Shown here: positions 7,849 through 17,018 of the stretch, one piece after another | Layout of the letters: each line of letters begins with the position of its first letter | How positions within the stretch are numbered: the stretch's first letter is position 1 | Source: Halosegnis longus | GTDB lineage: Archaea; Halobacteriota; Halobacteria; Halobacteriales; Haloarculaceae | DNA: 64,000 bases | Reading direction: 5' to 3' | Assembly (NCBI RefSeq): GCF_009663395.1 | Contig: NZ_QKNW01000001.1 | Span: forward strand, 1,550,001-1,614,000 | Notes under the pieces: model-generated | Databases searched by the model: none | The model's input: only the letters and a program-made list of their open reading frames with translations | What the model was told of the DNA's origin: nothing | Translations under genes and position numbers: made by a program

Positions 7849-9632
7849 TGTGTGGGATTATCGGCTGCGTCGGCCGCGGCGACGACACGCTCGATACCCT
7901 GCTCGACGGACTCGACACGCTCGAATACCGCGGCTACGACTCGGCCGGCGTCGCCCTCGCCAACGGCTCCGTCCAGACGGCAAAGCAGGCCGGCGAACTC
8001 GACGCCCTGCGCGAGCACCTCGGGGACCAGTCGCTGTCGGGGACGGTCGGTATCGGCCACACCCGGTGGTCGACCCACGGGCCACCGACGGACGCCAACG
8101 CCCACCCGCACTGCGACTGCACCGGCGACGTGGCGGTCGTCCACAACGGCATCATCGAGAACTACCAGGAACTCCGCGACGAACTCGCCGCCGACCACGA
8201 GTTCCTGTCGGATACTGACACCGAGGTGATTCCCCACCTCATCGAGGATGCGCTCGCCGACCACGAGCCCGAGGCCGCGGTCCGGGCGACTCTCGACCGC
8301 CTCGAAGGTAGCTTCGCCATCGCCGTCGTCATCGCTGGCACGGACGCCATCTTCGCCGCCCGGCAGGATTCGCCCCTCGTGCTCGGTATCGACGACGACG
8401 CGACGTATCTCGCCAGCGACGTGCCCGCCTTCCGCGTTCACACCGACCGCGTCGTCTATCTCGACGACGGCCAGTTCGTCCGGCTCGACGCCGACGGCTA
8501 CACCGTCACCGACTTCGACGGGACGCCGCGTTCCTCCTCGGTCGAGACCGTCGACTGGGACCCCGAGGCGACCGGCAAGGCCGGCTACGACCACTTCATG
8601 CTGAAGGAGATTCACGAACAGCCGCGTGCCCTCCGGCAGTGTCTACAGGGCCGCGTCGACGAACTCGCCGGCGAGGTGACGCTCGACATCGACCCCGATA
8701 TCGACCGCGTCCAGTTCGTCGCCTGCGGGACCTCCTACCACGCCGCGCTCTACGGAGCCGCGCTGTTCCGGGCGGCTGGCGTTCCAGCACAGGCGTTTCT
8801 CGCCCACGAGTACGCAATCCAGACCCCGCCGATTGAGGATGACCTCGTGGTCGCCGTCTCACAGTCGGGCGAGACGGCCGATACCCTCGCAGCCATCCGC
8901 GAGGCCGACCGCCGCGGAGCCGACACCCTCGCGCTCACCAACGTCGTCGGCTCCACGATGGCCCGCGAGTGTACGGACGCGCTGTTCATCCGCTCGGGAC
9001 CGGAGATCGGCGTCGCGGCCTCGAAGACCTTCTCGGCACAGCTGACGGCCGTGAATCTCCTCGCGCTCGCGACCGTCGGCGCTGGCGACGAGGACGTGCG
9101 GGAACTCATCGGCGCGCTCCGTGACCTCCCGGCGAACATCCAGACCGTCCTCGACGAGTCCGACGCCCGCGAGGTCGCCCGCGAGTACGTCGACAGCGAG
9201 AGCTTCTTCTTCATCGGCCGACGGTACCACCACCCCGTCGCCCTGGAGGGGGCGCTCAAGCTGAAAGAGATCTCCTACACCCACGCCGAGGGCTTTGCGG
9301 CCGGCGAACTCAAACACGGCACGCTCGCGCTCGTGACGCCCGACACGCCCGTGTTCGCGGTCGTTACCGGCGACGACGAGGCCGCCCGCAAAACCATCGG
9401 GAACGTGAAAGAGGTCGAAGCACGCGGTGCGCCCGTGATTGCTGTCACCGACGGCGAGAGCGACGTGGAGCGGTACGCCGACGCCGTCCTCGAGGTTCCG
9501 TCGACCCACGCCCGGACCGCGGCCGTGCTCGCGAACGTCCAGCTCCAACTCGTCGCCTACCACGTCGCGAACGAACTCGGCCGCTCCATCGACAAGCCGC
9601 GCAACCTCGCGAAATCCGTCACTGTCGAGTAG
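7848..9632 (+). CDS. glmS: Glucosamine-fructose-6-phosphate aminotransferase (isomerizing)
   Basis: A full-length 594-residue GlmS. It starts MCGIIGCVGR, so Cys2 is the glutaminase nucleophile after Met removal. The N-terminal class II glutamine amidotransferase domain (about 1-220) contains GHTRWSTHG and the conserved HNGIIENY. Two SIS sugar-isomerase domains follow, with ACGTSYHA, SQSGETADT and the C-terminal DKPRNLAKSVTVE. It turns fructose-6-phosphate and glutamine into glucosamine-6-phosphate, the first step to UDP-GlcNAc. It is translationally coupled to the nucleotidylyltransferase gene upstream. Confidence 0.97.
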   Translation: MCGIIGCVGRGDDTLDTLLDGLDTLEYRGYDSAGVALANGSVQTAKQAGELDALREHLGDQSLSGTVGIGHTRWSTHGPPTDANAHPHCDCTGDVAVVHNGIIENYQELRDELAADHEFLSDTDTEVIPHLIEDALADHEPEAAVRATLDRLEGSFAIAVVIAGTDAIFAARQDSPLVLGIDDDATYLASDVPAFRVHTDRVVYLDDGQFVRLDADGYTVTDFDGTPRSSSVETVDWDPEATGKAGYDHFMLKEIHEQPRALRQCLQGRVDELAGEVTLDIDPDIDRVQFVACGTSYHAALYGAALFRAAGVPAQAFLAHEYAIQTPPIEDDLVVAVSQSGETADTLAAIREADRRGADTLALTNVVGSTMARECTDALFIRSGPEIGVAASKTFSAQLTAVNLLALATVGAGDEDVRELIGALRDLPANIQTVLDESDAREVAREYVDSESFFFIGRRYHHPVALEGALKLKEISYTHAEGFAAGELKHGTLALVTPDTPVFAVVTGDDEAARKTIGNVKEVEARGAPVIAVTDGESDVERYADAVLEVPSTHARTAAVLANVQLQLVAYHVANELGRSIDKPRNLAKSVTVE

Positions 9633-9651
9633 CAGCCGCCACGCGAGCGGC

Positions 9652-9903
9652 TCAGTCGGCCGTGAGTTCGGTCGTCGATTCCGCGCTCTCGCTCGCCGAC
9701 GGCTCCACGACCGACTCGTCGAGCCCTCTCGCCAGCGCGAACACGGCGTCCTCGTGGTCCTCCTTCGACGCGTGGATGGAGTTCGGCTGTACCTGCAACG
9801 TCTCGTAGCTCTCGGTGTCGACTTCGGCGTCGAGCGTCTCCGCCCAGAACTGTTCGACCGCGGCCAACAGCGCGTGGACGTGGAGTAGCTCTTGTTTGCG
9901 CAT
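9652..9903 (-). CDS. UPF0058 family protein
   Basis: An 83-residue protein starting MRKQELLHVHALL at 9901-9903. The longer frame to 10086 has no protein-like text upstream, so the shorter start is preferred. The motif KQELLHVHALL and the segment QPNSIHASKEDHEDAVFALA are the UPF0058 pattern: a small helical archaeal family whose histidines suggest a metal site. Its role is not known. It converges on glmS with a 19-base gap. Confidence 0.85.
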   Translation of the reverse strand: MRKQELLHVHALLAAVEQFWAETLDAEVDTESYETLQVQPNSIHASKEDHEDAVFALARGLDESVVEPSASESAESTTELTAD

Positions 9904-10188
9904 CACATACGCCACTGTGTCCCACACGACAACGAATTCCCGACCGAACATCTTCGTCCGGCTATATCGCGATATATTGGCCCCAGCTCGGGTTTCCGTG
10001 ACCGCCATCCTCGTACTCGAATCGACGCCGTCTCGTGGCTCGATAAAACGTTTAATCGGTTCTAAACTGGTGGTAAAACGTTTCATGCACTCCCTACCGA
10101 CGTGGCTGTCCGGTAAATCGACGCGAAAACGAACTCAGCGTCGACCCGGTATATGTGGGTAGCCGTCCAAGGCGTGAGCAGAGAGACA

Positions 10189-10431
10189 ATGTCCACCGAG
10201 TCCTCCCCTATCGACGCCCTCCCCGACGCGACGCCGTCGCGACTCGCACAGGTCACGCGAGCAGCCGGCACCGTCACCCGCGGACTCGCCTTCTGGACCG
10301 GTATCACGCTCGCGTTCGCACAGGTCCCCCTCTTTGCCGTCGGGGTGACGAGCACCGACCCGGCCCTGTTGGTCGCGCTCCTCGTCGCCAACCTCGTCGC
10401 GTTCGCACTCGGCAGCGACTACCGCGCCTAA
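10189..10431 (+). CDS. Small membrane protein, two transmembrane segments
   Basis: The ATG at 10189 gives an 80-residue protein (MSTESSPIDALPDATPSRLAQ) with a hydrophilic N-terminus of about 30 residues and two hydrophobic helices (LAFWTGITLAFAQVPLFAVGV and LLVALLVANLVAFALG). No catalytic motif is visible. It overlaps the end of the convergent gene by four bases. The function is unknown. Confidence 0.65.
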   Translation: MSTESSPIDALPDATPSRLAQVTRAAGTVTRGLAFWTGITLAFAQVPLFAVGVTSTDPALLVALLVANLVAFALGSDYRA

Positions 10432-10874
10432 GCGTCGTCGCGAGCGTCCTCGCTCCGGTCCCTATCTTCGGGCGGCTCCGGCGGGACGAACAGTCGGGCG
10501 AGCAGTTCGACGGTTCGTGACGATTCGGCAAACCGCTGCCCTCGCTCGCTGAGTGCTGTCGTGACTTCCTTGAGCCGTGACTGCTCCCATCGTGCTGCTA
10601 TCGGTGTGACCACTCGCTCCAGGAGTCTGAGTATCGGTCCGATGGTGTACGTCTCCCGGAGGTCGATAGTCACGACCGTCGGGTCCGGTTCCGCGCTGAG
10701 CCACCGGTAGAGCCGTGAGTCGCGCACGATTGTCGCACCTCGGTGTTCGGCTCTCCGGAGCAGCCCAACAGTCGTCGAGTTCTCGCGTGCTGTTGTCAAT
10801 GCTTTCTGCACCCGGGCAAGCGGCTCACGAAGCGACTGATTGACCCACTCGGTAAGTTGCTCTCGACGGCTCAC
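10428..10874 (-). CDS. Hypothetical protein, coupled to the DUF4330-like gene
   Basis: A 148-residue protein (MSRREQLTEWVNQSLREPL) that is basic in the middle and acidic at the C-terminus (EPPEDRDRSEDARDDA). It has amphipathic helices and one moderately hydrophobic stretch around TIGPILRLLERVVTPIAARW, but no clear membrane segment. The start overlaps the stop of the upstream DUF4330-like gene by four bases, so the pair is co-expressed. I do not recognise the family. It may work with that membrane protein. Confidence 0.7.
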   Translation of the reverse strand: MSRREQLTEWVNQSLREPLARVQKALTTARENSTTVGLLRRAEHRGATIVRDSRLYRWLSAEPDPTVVTIDLRETYTIGPILRLLERVVTPIAARWEQSRLKEVTTALSERGQRFAESSRTVELLARLFVPPEPPEDRDRSEDARDDA

Positions 10875-11632
10875 TGCTCTACGTCAGTCACCTGTCCGGT
10901 GAACTGGTAGCGATTCGTCGCGATGGTGAGCTCTCGCCCGATTCGGATCGGTGCATCTCCGTACACTGGTCCGGACGCCGTCGTTCTCGCAACGAACTCG
11001 GCGCGGACGGTGAGTTGCACTCGGTCGTCTTCAGTCCGGTTGCGAGTCACGTCCCGTATCGTCGCGACGGGCTGGCCAGCCAGCCGGTACTCGTCTCCTG
11101 GTTCAACGGCATCGGCAATGGCCGGCGAGACCGTCGTCGTGAGCGTTGCCGTCACGGGTGTCGTCGAGATTGAGTCATTCCCGCCGACGCCGATGACATT
11201 CCCGTCGTGCTGGTACTCCGGTGTCGCCACCGAGAACACCGACCCGTAGCGGACTGGCGCTCCTCCCACCGTGAACACGTTCGAGTCCATCTGTCCCTGG
11301 ACCCGTAGGTTCGCAACGACACGCACGCCGTCGCCGTTTGGCGTCCGGTACACGTCCGTTATCGTCGCATTCGCCTCCCCGAACTCGGCGGTCCCGGGTT
11401 CGACGAGGGCTGCACCGTCCGGCGGATGGGTCCCCAATCCGACCGTCACCGTTTGCGTCACCTGCGGTTCGCTCGGCTCACTCGGCTCGCCCGGGCCGAC
11501 GACGAGCGCGACACCGGCGACGGCGACGGCGACGACGAACAGGACGACGAGCAGGTCGATGATGTTGACGACGCCGAATACGCGGCCGTGCTCGTCCAGT
11601 AGTTCCATACTCGGCGGTCGGCTGTCGGTCAC
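10871..11632 (-). CDS. DUF4330-like membrane-anchored protein
   Basis: The 253-residue protein has the start ELLDEHGRVFGVVNIIDLLVVLFVV, which matches the DUF4330 pattern: a short cytoplasmic segment, one N-terminal membrane helix (about 25-48) and an extracytoplasmic beta-rich domain. Two similar halves outside the membrane contain parallel motifs (GGAPVRYGSVFSVAT and GDAPIRIGRELTIAT), suggesting an internal repeat. The function is unknown. It is the first gene of a two-gene operon and is divergent from the SqdB-like gene. Confidence 0.8.
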   Translation of the reverse strand: MTDSRPPSMELLDEHGRVFGVVNIIDLLVVLFVVAVAVAGVALVVGPGEPSEPSEPQVTQTVTVGLGTHPPDGAALVEPGTAEFGEANATITDVYRTPNGDGVRVVANLRVQGQMDSNVFTVGGAPVRYGSVFSVATPEYQHDGNVIGVGGNDSISTTPVTATLTTTVSPAIADAVEPGDEYRLAGQPVATIRDVTRNRTEDDRVQLTVRAEFVARTTASGPVYGDAPIRIGRELTIATNRYQFTGQVTDVEQ

Positions 11633-11696
11633 ATAACGGCTTCCGTCTCCCGGCGGGATACGAAGCTACTTGTGGTCGGTGGCGCAACGTCGGATT

Positions 11697-12854
11697 ATGT
11701 CGATTCTCGTGACCGGCGGCGACGGCTACATCGGGTGGCCGACCGCCCTCCGTATCGCTACCCGCACCGACGAGCGCGTCGTCGTGGTGGACAATCTCGC
11801 CCGCCGTGAGTGGGTTGCCGAAGTCGGCGCGACCAGTGCAACGCCCGTTGCCGACCCAGAAACGCGCATCGAAGCGGCCCGTGAGGTGCACGGTGTGGCG
11901 AATCTCTCCTTCGTTGAGGGCGACCTCACGGACCGCGAGTTCGTACTCCGCCTGCTCGACACCCACGAGCCGTCGGTTGTGGTCCACACGGCAGCCCAGC
12001 CGTCTGCGCCGTACTCGCAGATCAACGGCGAGCGGGCGAACTTCACCCAGCACAACAACATGCAGGCGACGCGGAATCTGCTGTTCGGCCTGTCCGAACA
12101 GGGGCTGACGGAGACGCATTTCATCGAGACGACGACGACGGGCGTGTACGGTGCGCCCGAATTCCCGATACCCGAAGGCGGGGCGACGATGGAGCACGCC
12201 GGCGAACGCGACGAGGTGCCGTTCCCGGCGATGGCGGGGTCGTGGTATCACCTTTCCAAATCACACGACGCGGCGAATCTTCGGCTCGCGAACGACCAGT
12301 TCGACATTCCCATCTCAGATGTGCGGACGGCGATTACCTACGGAACCGAGACCGAGGAGACGCGGTCGGACGACCGGCTTGCGACGCGGTTCGACTTCGA
12401 CTACTACTTCGGCGTCGTCGCCCACCGGTTTGCGGCACAGGCCGTCGCTGGCTACCCGCTGACCGTCTATGGGAAAGGCGAGCAGCGCAAGCCGTTCGTC
12501 TCGCTTGAAGACGCGGTCGAAGGCCTCGCGCGGCTTGCGCTCGGGGAGACGCCCGACGGGCATACCGTGTACAATCAGGTGACCCGACCCATCGCGATTG
12601 TGGAGATGGCCGAAACGATTCAGGACGTGGCTGCCGACCACGACCTCAATGTCGAGGTCACGCACGTCGAGAACCCCCGCGACGAGGACGAGACCCACCA
12701 GATGGAGATTGACAACGACCGCTACATGGCGCTCATCGACGAGCAACGAGCCACCTTTGCGGACGGGATTGACGACGTGTTAGAGACGCTGCTTGCGCAC
12801 CGCGAGACCATCGTGAGCCACGAAGACCGGTTCCTCCCCGACGCCCTGCAGTAG
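11697..12854 (+). CDS. NAD-dependent epimerase, UDP-sulfoquinovose synthase (SqdB/Agl3)-like
   Basis: This 385-residue extended SDR starts at ATG 11697. The Rossmann motif is written GGDGYIGWPTALRIA, close to the GGDGYCGWATAL of SqdB/SQD1 and not the usual GGAGFIG. Other family marks are the DNLARREW segment, QPSAPYSQI, the ETTTTGVYG catalytic Thr area, SWYHLSKSHD (Tyr and Lys of YxxxK), YGTETEET and the DYYFGVV stretch before HRFAAQAVAGYPLTVYGKG. Known family members make UDP-sulfoquinovose from UDP-glucose and sulfite, feeding sulfolipid or, in Sulfolobus (Agl3), S-layer glycans. Here the product is inferred to be a sulfonated sugar nucleotide for lipids or glycans. Confidence 0.85.
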   Translation: MSILVTGGDGYIGWPTALRIATRTDERVVVVDNLARREWVAEVGATSATPVADPETRIEAAREVHGVANLSFVEGDLTDREFVLRLLDTHEPSVVVHTAAQPSAPYSQINGERANFTQHNNMQATRNLLFGLSEQGLTETHFIETTTTGVYGAPEFPIPEGGATMEHAGERDEVPFPAMAGSWYHLSKSHDAANLRLANDQFDIPISDVRTAITYGTETEETRSDDRLATRFDFDYYFGVVAHRFAAQAVAGYPLTVYGKGEQRKPFVSLEDAVEGLARLALGETPDGHTVYNQVTRPIAIVEMAETIQDVAADHDLNVEVTHVENPRDEDETHQMEIDNDRYMALIDEQRATFADGIDDVLETLLAHRETIVSHEDRFLPDALQ

Positions 12855-12899
12855 GCCGTTACTGCGGGCTTTTTATCCGAGCGTTGCGTCCCACGCGAT

Positions 12900-13253
12900 A
12901 TGTCCTCCACGAGCCAGGGACTCGTCGACGAGGCGTCCGCTCGCGAGTTCACGTGGCTGTGGATTATCGCGACGACGCTGTACGGCGTCGGGGACGTGCT
13001 CACGACGATGACGCTCGTCCACTCGATTCCCGCTATCACGGAGGCGAACGCGCTCATCAGGTTCGCGTTCGAGCAGTTCGGCACCGCAGGGCTGGTCGGC
13101 GTGAAACTCACCGTCTTCTTCACCTGTCTCGCAATCAGCCTCTGGGGTAGCAGCGAGGACGACCGACTCCTATTTTACCTGCCGCCGGTCGTGCTCTCCG
13201 TCGTCGGCGCATTCACCACCGTCTACAACCTCCGGCTCTTCTTCGGCATCTAA
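12900..13253 (+). CDS. DUF5658-like small membrane protein
   Basis: A 117-residue protein with three or four hydrophobic helices: WLWIIATTLYGVGDVLTTMTL, a second around AGLVGVKLTVFFTCLAISLW, and LPPVVLSVVGAFTTVYNLRL. GDVLTTMTL followed by EANALIRFAFEQFG resembles the D-LTT / EANP pattern of DUF5658-type proteins. That assignment is tentative. It lies between two epimerase genes on the same strand and is probably in their operon. The function is unknown. Confidence 0.7.
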   Translation: MSSTSQGLVDEASAREFTWLWIIATTLYGVGDVLTTMTLVHSIPAITEANALIRFAFEQFGTAGLVGVKLTVFFTCLAISLWGSSEDDRLLFYLPPVVLSVVGAFTTVYNLRLFFGI

Positions 13254-13289
13254 GCAAGAGCATAATTACCCGGCTGCTCTGGTGGCGAC

Positions 13290-14231
13290 ATGAACGTCCT
13301 CGTCACCGGCGGCTGTGGCTACATCGGGAGCGTACTCGTCCCCCACCTGCTGGAAGACAGTCGCGTCGATACTGTCGCGGTCCTCGATGATTTCTCGGGG
13401 AGTTCGCCGCGGTCGCTGTTCGGCACGCTGGGCGATAACTTGACCTTTCACAGCGGCGACGTGCGTGAGTACGGCGACGTGGAGACGGCCTGCCGTGGTG
13501 TCGATACCGTCATCCATCTCGCGGCAATCACCGGGGCCGGCAGTACCCACGAGCGACGCGAGGAGACGTTCGCGACGAACCTAGAGGGGACGCGCAACGT
13601 GCTCAACGCCGCAGGGAAGGTCGGCGTCGAGAACGTCGTGCTCGCCTCCTCGTGTAACATCTACGGGCGAGCACCGGCCCGCGATATCGACGAATCGGTC
13701 GAGCCGGAGCCGCTGAATCCGTACGCCGATACGAAGTACCAGTCCGAATCGCTACTCGAAGAGGCCACGGACGAATTTGGTTTTGACGCCACAGCACTTC
13801 GAATGGCGACGAACTACGGGAACGCGCCGGGCGTGCGATTCAATCTCGTCGTGAACCACTTCGTGTTCCGGGCGCTCACGGACCGCCCGCTCACCGTCTA
13901 CGGCGACGGGTCGAACTGGCGGCCGTTCATCCACGTGCGAGACGCTGCCCGCGCCTACAAGCACGCAGCGCTCGCACCGGACGACTGGTCGAAGGCGGTG
14001 TACAACGTCGGGAGTAACGCGGAGAACTACCGGATTGCGACGATTGCGGATATCGTGAGTGAGGAGGTCGCGCCCGTGGACATTTCGTATCTCGACGACG
14101 AGCATCCCGGCCCCTCGTATCACGTGAACTTCGACCGCCTCGGGGCGACGGGCTACGAGCCCGAATGGACGCTTCGTGAGGGCGTGCGTGACCTCCGCGA
14201 CGCGTTTCGCGGCGACGTAGAATCCACCTGA
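13290..14231 (+). CDS. NAD-dependent epimerase/dehydratase (UDP-glucose 4-epimerase-like)
   Basis: A 313-residue extended SDR. The NAD motif GGCGYIGS is at residues 7-14 and the catalytic Tyr/Lys pair is in PYADTKYQSE. The usual Ser/Thr segment reads ASSCNIYG. The C-terminal sugar-binding part has YGDGSNWRPFIHVRDAARA. It should interconvert or dehydrate a nucleotide sugar. It is the second of three SDR genes running 11697-15229 and ends 29 bases before the third, so shared expression is likely. The specific sugar is not deducible. Confidence 0.88.
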   Translation: MNVLVTGGCGYIGSVLVPHLLEDSRVDTVAVLDDFSGSSPRSLFGTLGDNLTFHSGDVREYGDVETACRGVDTVIHLAAITGAGSTHERREETFATNLEGTRNVLNAAGKVGVENVVLASSCNIYGRAPARDIDESVEPEPLNPYADTKYQSESLLEEATDEFGFDATALRMATNYGNAPGVRFNLVVNHFVFRALTDRPLTVYGDGSNWRPFIHVRDAARAYKHAALAPDDWSKAVYNVGSNAENYRIATIADIVSEEVAPVDISYLDDEHPGPSYHVNFDRLGATGYEPEWTLREGVRDLRDAFRGDVEST

Positions 14232-14260
14232 CTTTTGCTCGCGGCCCCTCGGGGTTGTGT

Positions 14261-15229
14261 ATGAGCGAGCCGCCACACGTCGCTGTCACCGGAGCCGCGG
14301 GATTCATCGGGAGCCGCGTGCTCGGGCAACTCCGGCGTGACCACCCCGACTGGGAGTTGACCGCGCTGGATAACTTCTACCGCGGTGAGATTCGCGAGGT
14401 TGCGGGCGTCTCCATCGAACACGTCGATATCCGGCACCGCGACCAACTCACGGCCGCGCTTGCGGGCGCGGACGTCGTCGTGCATCTGGCGGCGCTGTCG
14501 GGCGTCGAGAGCTGTGACGAGAACCCCGACCTCGCGTACGAGACGAACGTGGTCGGCACGACGAACGTGGCGTACGCGTGCAAGCGCGAGGAGATCGCGC
14601 TCGTGTTCCCGTTTTCTGCGGCCGTGCTCGGCGACCCGACGGAGTTCCCGATTACGACCGAGATGGACCGCGACCCGCTGAACTGGTACGGCGAGACGAA
14701 GGTGCTCGGTGAGCAGGCCATCGAAACGCTGGCCGACGGCTCCTTTCCAGCTCACCAGTTCCTCGTGGCGAATCTCTACGGACAACATACGGTCGGGGAC
14801 CGCACGGTCTCGAAGGGCGTGGTCATCGACTTCTTCGTCGAGCGAGCGCTCGCCGGTGAGCCGCTCACGGTGTACGAACCGGGAACGCAGGCGCGGAACT
14901 TCGTCCACGTGAAGGACGTGGCAAACGCCTTCTGTCTGAGTGCGGAACACCTGCTTGACGCTCATGCCCGCGGCGAGACCGGCAGCACGGCCTTCGAACT
15001 CGGGACCGACGAAGCGCCGAGCGTGATGGAGATGGCTAACTTGGTCGCGGAGATTGCCCGCGAGGAACGCGGACTGGACCCGACGGTCGAACTCGTGGAG
15101 AATCCGCGGGCGGCAGAGACGCTCGTCGACGAGTTCGGTGTCGAGACGACTGCGGTTCGGGAGACGCTCGGGTGGGAGCCACACCACACGGTCGAGGCGA
15201 CGATTCGCGAGCGGCTGAGCAGGTCGTAA
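14261..15229 (+). CDS. NAD-dependent epimerase/dehydratase
   Basis: A 322-residue extended SDR, starting at ATG 14261 and not at the TTG two codons earlier. It has GAAGFIGS for NAD binding, FPFSAAVLGDP around the catalytic Ser, NWYGETKVLGE with the Tyr-x3-Lys pair, and LTVYEPGTQARNFVHVKDVANAF in the sugar-binding half. It belongs with the two SDR genes upstream. Three different SDRs in a row suggest a multistep route to a rare sugar. The substrate is unknown. Confidence 0.88.
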   Translation: MSEPPHVAVTGAAGFIGSRVLGQLRRDHPDWELTALDNFYRGEIREVAGVSIEHVDIRHRDQLTAALAGADVVVHLAALSGVESCDENPDLAYETNVVGTTNVAYACKREEIALVFPFSAAVLGDPTEFPITTEMDRDPLNWYGETKVLGEQAIETLADGSFPAHQFLVANLYGQHTVGDRTVSKGVVIDFFVERALAGEPLTVYEPGTQARNFVHVKDVANAFCLSAEHLLDAHARGETGSTAFELGTDEAPSVMEMANLVAEIAREERGLDPTVELVENPRAAETLVDEFGVETTAVRETLGWEPHHTVEATIRERLSRS

Positions 15230-15250
15230 CCTCCCGTAGCGCTGTCCGTG

Positions 15251-15517
15251 TTAGACTGTCCGAGACTCGCTCCAGTGGAGCAGGTACAACAGATAGAGGC
15301 TCGCACCGACGACAACTACGCCACCCCCACCGTACGCGAGCGTCGCGATACCCTCACCGGCGAGGGCAATCTGGCCCAACTGCAGTCCAACGAGGACCGC
15401 GAACAGGGCTGTCACCGTCCAGAACACCGTCGAGAGGATGGACCAGCCTGCCCTCGGTAACTCCTCGCGGACGATTCGCCGAACGTCGGCGTCGGTGATG
15501 TCGTCGGCTCCGCTCAT
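15251..15517 (-). CDS. Small membrane protein
   Basis: An 88-residue protein (MSGADDITDADVRRIVREEL) with a charged N-terminal helix of about 22 residues and two membrane helices (ILSTVFWTVTALFAVLVGLQL and AYGGGGVVVVGASLYLLYLLHW). The pattern is common among haloarchaeal small membrane proteins; I know no function. It converges with the third epimerase gene. Confidence 0.7.
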   Translation of the reverse strand: MSGADDITDADVRRIVREELPRAGWSILSTVFWTVTALFAVLVGLQLGQIALAGEGIATLAYGGGGVVVVGASLYLLYLLHWSESRTV

Positions 15518-15557
15518 GACAATTAGTTGTCGTGGTTCACAATGAACGTTGTGCCGG

Positions 15558-16253
15558 TCAACAGACCGCGACCGTCACGTAGACGAATTCGTCGCTCGTG
15601 GCGACCCCGACGCCGATGTGGTCGGCGTTTTCCAACTCCAGCGTGCGCCGCGCCTGGTCGTCAGAGAGCAGGTGGTCAACGAGCCGCTGGCCGACCGTCG
15701 CGGGGTCGTCACCGACGCGCGGCACGCGGACAAAGCCCTCCATCGTCTCTTTCGCGACGACGTACTGCTCCTGATTGTTGACGACCCGGCAGTTCGCGAT
15801 GGTCCCATTCTGCGCGTAACGGTCGGCCGTCGTGGAGCCGTCGATGGTGTGGGCGAGTCGCCCGGCCGTCGCCATCTGTTCGCTGTGGCGTTCGGCCATC
15901 GCCGAGAGGGCAGCCGGAATCTGTCCCCCGGTGTTCATCGCCTCGTTGCCCACCGTCGTCGGGTCGTCCTGGAAGGCACGGATATCCTGCTCGACGGCTC
16001 GTTCGATGCGAGCCGTCTCGACTGTCGGTGCCGGCGTGGGCGTCGGTGTCGGCGTCACGGTCGGCGTCGGTGTCGCTGTTCCGTCGCCCGTCGGTGTCGG
16101 CGTCGCTGTCGGGGTTGCTGTCGGCGTCGGGGTCGGTGACTCCGGTGTCGGGGTCGACGGCGCTGTCGCCTGTCCGCCGAACTGCGTCGCGCCGACGCCG
16201 ATGACGACGACCGCGAGCACGACCACCGTGACCGGGAGGAGGTTCTTGTTCAC
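15558..16253 (-). CDS. Membrane-anchored CAP (SCP-like) domain protein with PT-rich linker
   Basis: The 231-residue protein starts MNKNLLPVTVVVLAVVVIGVG, a signal anchor. Residues 30-75 are a Pro/Thr linker ([12 protein letters not shown]) that is probably glycosylated and extended. The C-terminal domain has AERHSEQMATAGRLAHT, with the helix and His typical of the CAP/SCP fold, followed by NCRVVNNQEQYVV and a terminal strand GVATSDEFVYVTVAVC. CAP proteins are extracellular and have varied roles. The CAP call rests on the helix-His pattern and overall layout. Confidence 0.78.
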   Translation of the reverse strand: MNKNLLPVTVVVLAVVVIGVGATQFGGQATAPSTPTPESPTPTPTATPTATPTPTGDGTATPTPTVTPTPTPTPAPTVETARIERAVEQDIRAFQDDPTTVGNEAMNTGGQIPAALSAMAERHSEQMATAGRLAHTIDGSTTADRYAQNGTIANCRVVNNQEQYVVAKETMEGFVRVPRVGDDPATVGQRLVDHLLSDDQARRTLELENADHIGVGVATSDEFVYVTVAVC

Positions 16254-16395
16254 CGGCGGCCCTCACGGTGGTGGTCGGGCCGGTCGTGCGACGCTGCCAT
16301 ACAGTCGCAGGTCGCCCGCACACGACTTAAAAGGTCCGTCGCTCCCCGGCTCCCGTAGCCAGTACGTCTATTACCCATGGCGTAGACGTTCGGGT

Positions 16396-17013
16396 ATGCC
16401 ACTCAGTCGCCGCGCGTTTCTCGCGAGTGCCGGCGTTGCCGCGGGCGGGGGAACACTCGCCGACCGCGTCGCCCCGGCGACCGGGATTCTCGCGGAGGCC
16501 CTCCGTCACACGGCGTCACAGGAGGATCAAGAGGACGAGCCGGTCAGAGCGTTCGAGGACGAGTTTCGACTCCGCCGCGACGACCGCCAGACGTACGACT
16601 TCGAGTTCGACACGTCGGTAACGATTCGCTACGACGCCATCGTTCGGTGGGGAAACGCCCAGCCCGGTGTCGACTTCCTGTTCTTCCAGTCTGACGAGGA
16701 GTTCGAAGCCTATCTCGCGGGTCGGCGTGCCCGCTACACGAACCCCGGCTCGCTGTTCGGGGTCGCCAACGTCAACGACTACGTCTTTCAGGATGTCGAC
16801 CCCGGACGCTATCACCTCGCCGTCGACAACACCGACTGGACCGACGGCTTCGGCGAACCGCTCAACGGCGACCCCCGCGACATCAACGAGACGCCGAACG
16901 TCCCCGGCGGCTCTGCCTCCGACGGCTCCGACGTGCTCGGTATCGATTTCAATTTTCAGGCGACCGAGTTCAATCAGTCCACGTCCGACGACTCGAACGG
17001 GTCCGAGACGTAG
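16396..17013 (+). CDS. Tat-exported hypothetical protein
   Basis: The 205-residue protein begins MPLSRRAFLASAGVAAGGG, a twin-arginine signal peptide, so it is exported folded. The mature part is acidic with beta-rich text (YDFEFDTSVTIRYDAIVRWG, YVFQDVDPGRYHLAVDNTDW), which looks like a carbohydrate-binding or emp24/pre-peptidase-like beta-sandwich domain. The start is the ATG at 16396; the longer upstream frame is not protein-like. I do not assign a function. Confidence 0.75.
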   Translation: MPLSRRAFLASAGVAAGGGTLADRVAPATGILAEALRHTASQEDQEDEPVRAFEDEFRLRRDDRQTYDFEFDTSVTIRYDAIVRWGNAQPGVDFLFFQSDEEFEAYLAGRRARYTNPGSLFGVANVNDYVFQDVDPGRYHLAVDNTDWTDGFGEPLNGDPRDINETPNVPGGSASDGSDVLGIDFNFQATEFNQSTSDDSNGSET

Positions 17014-17018
17014 CCGCG

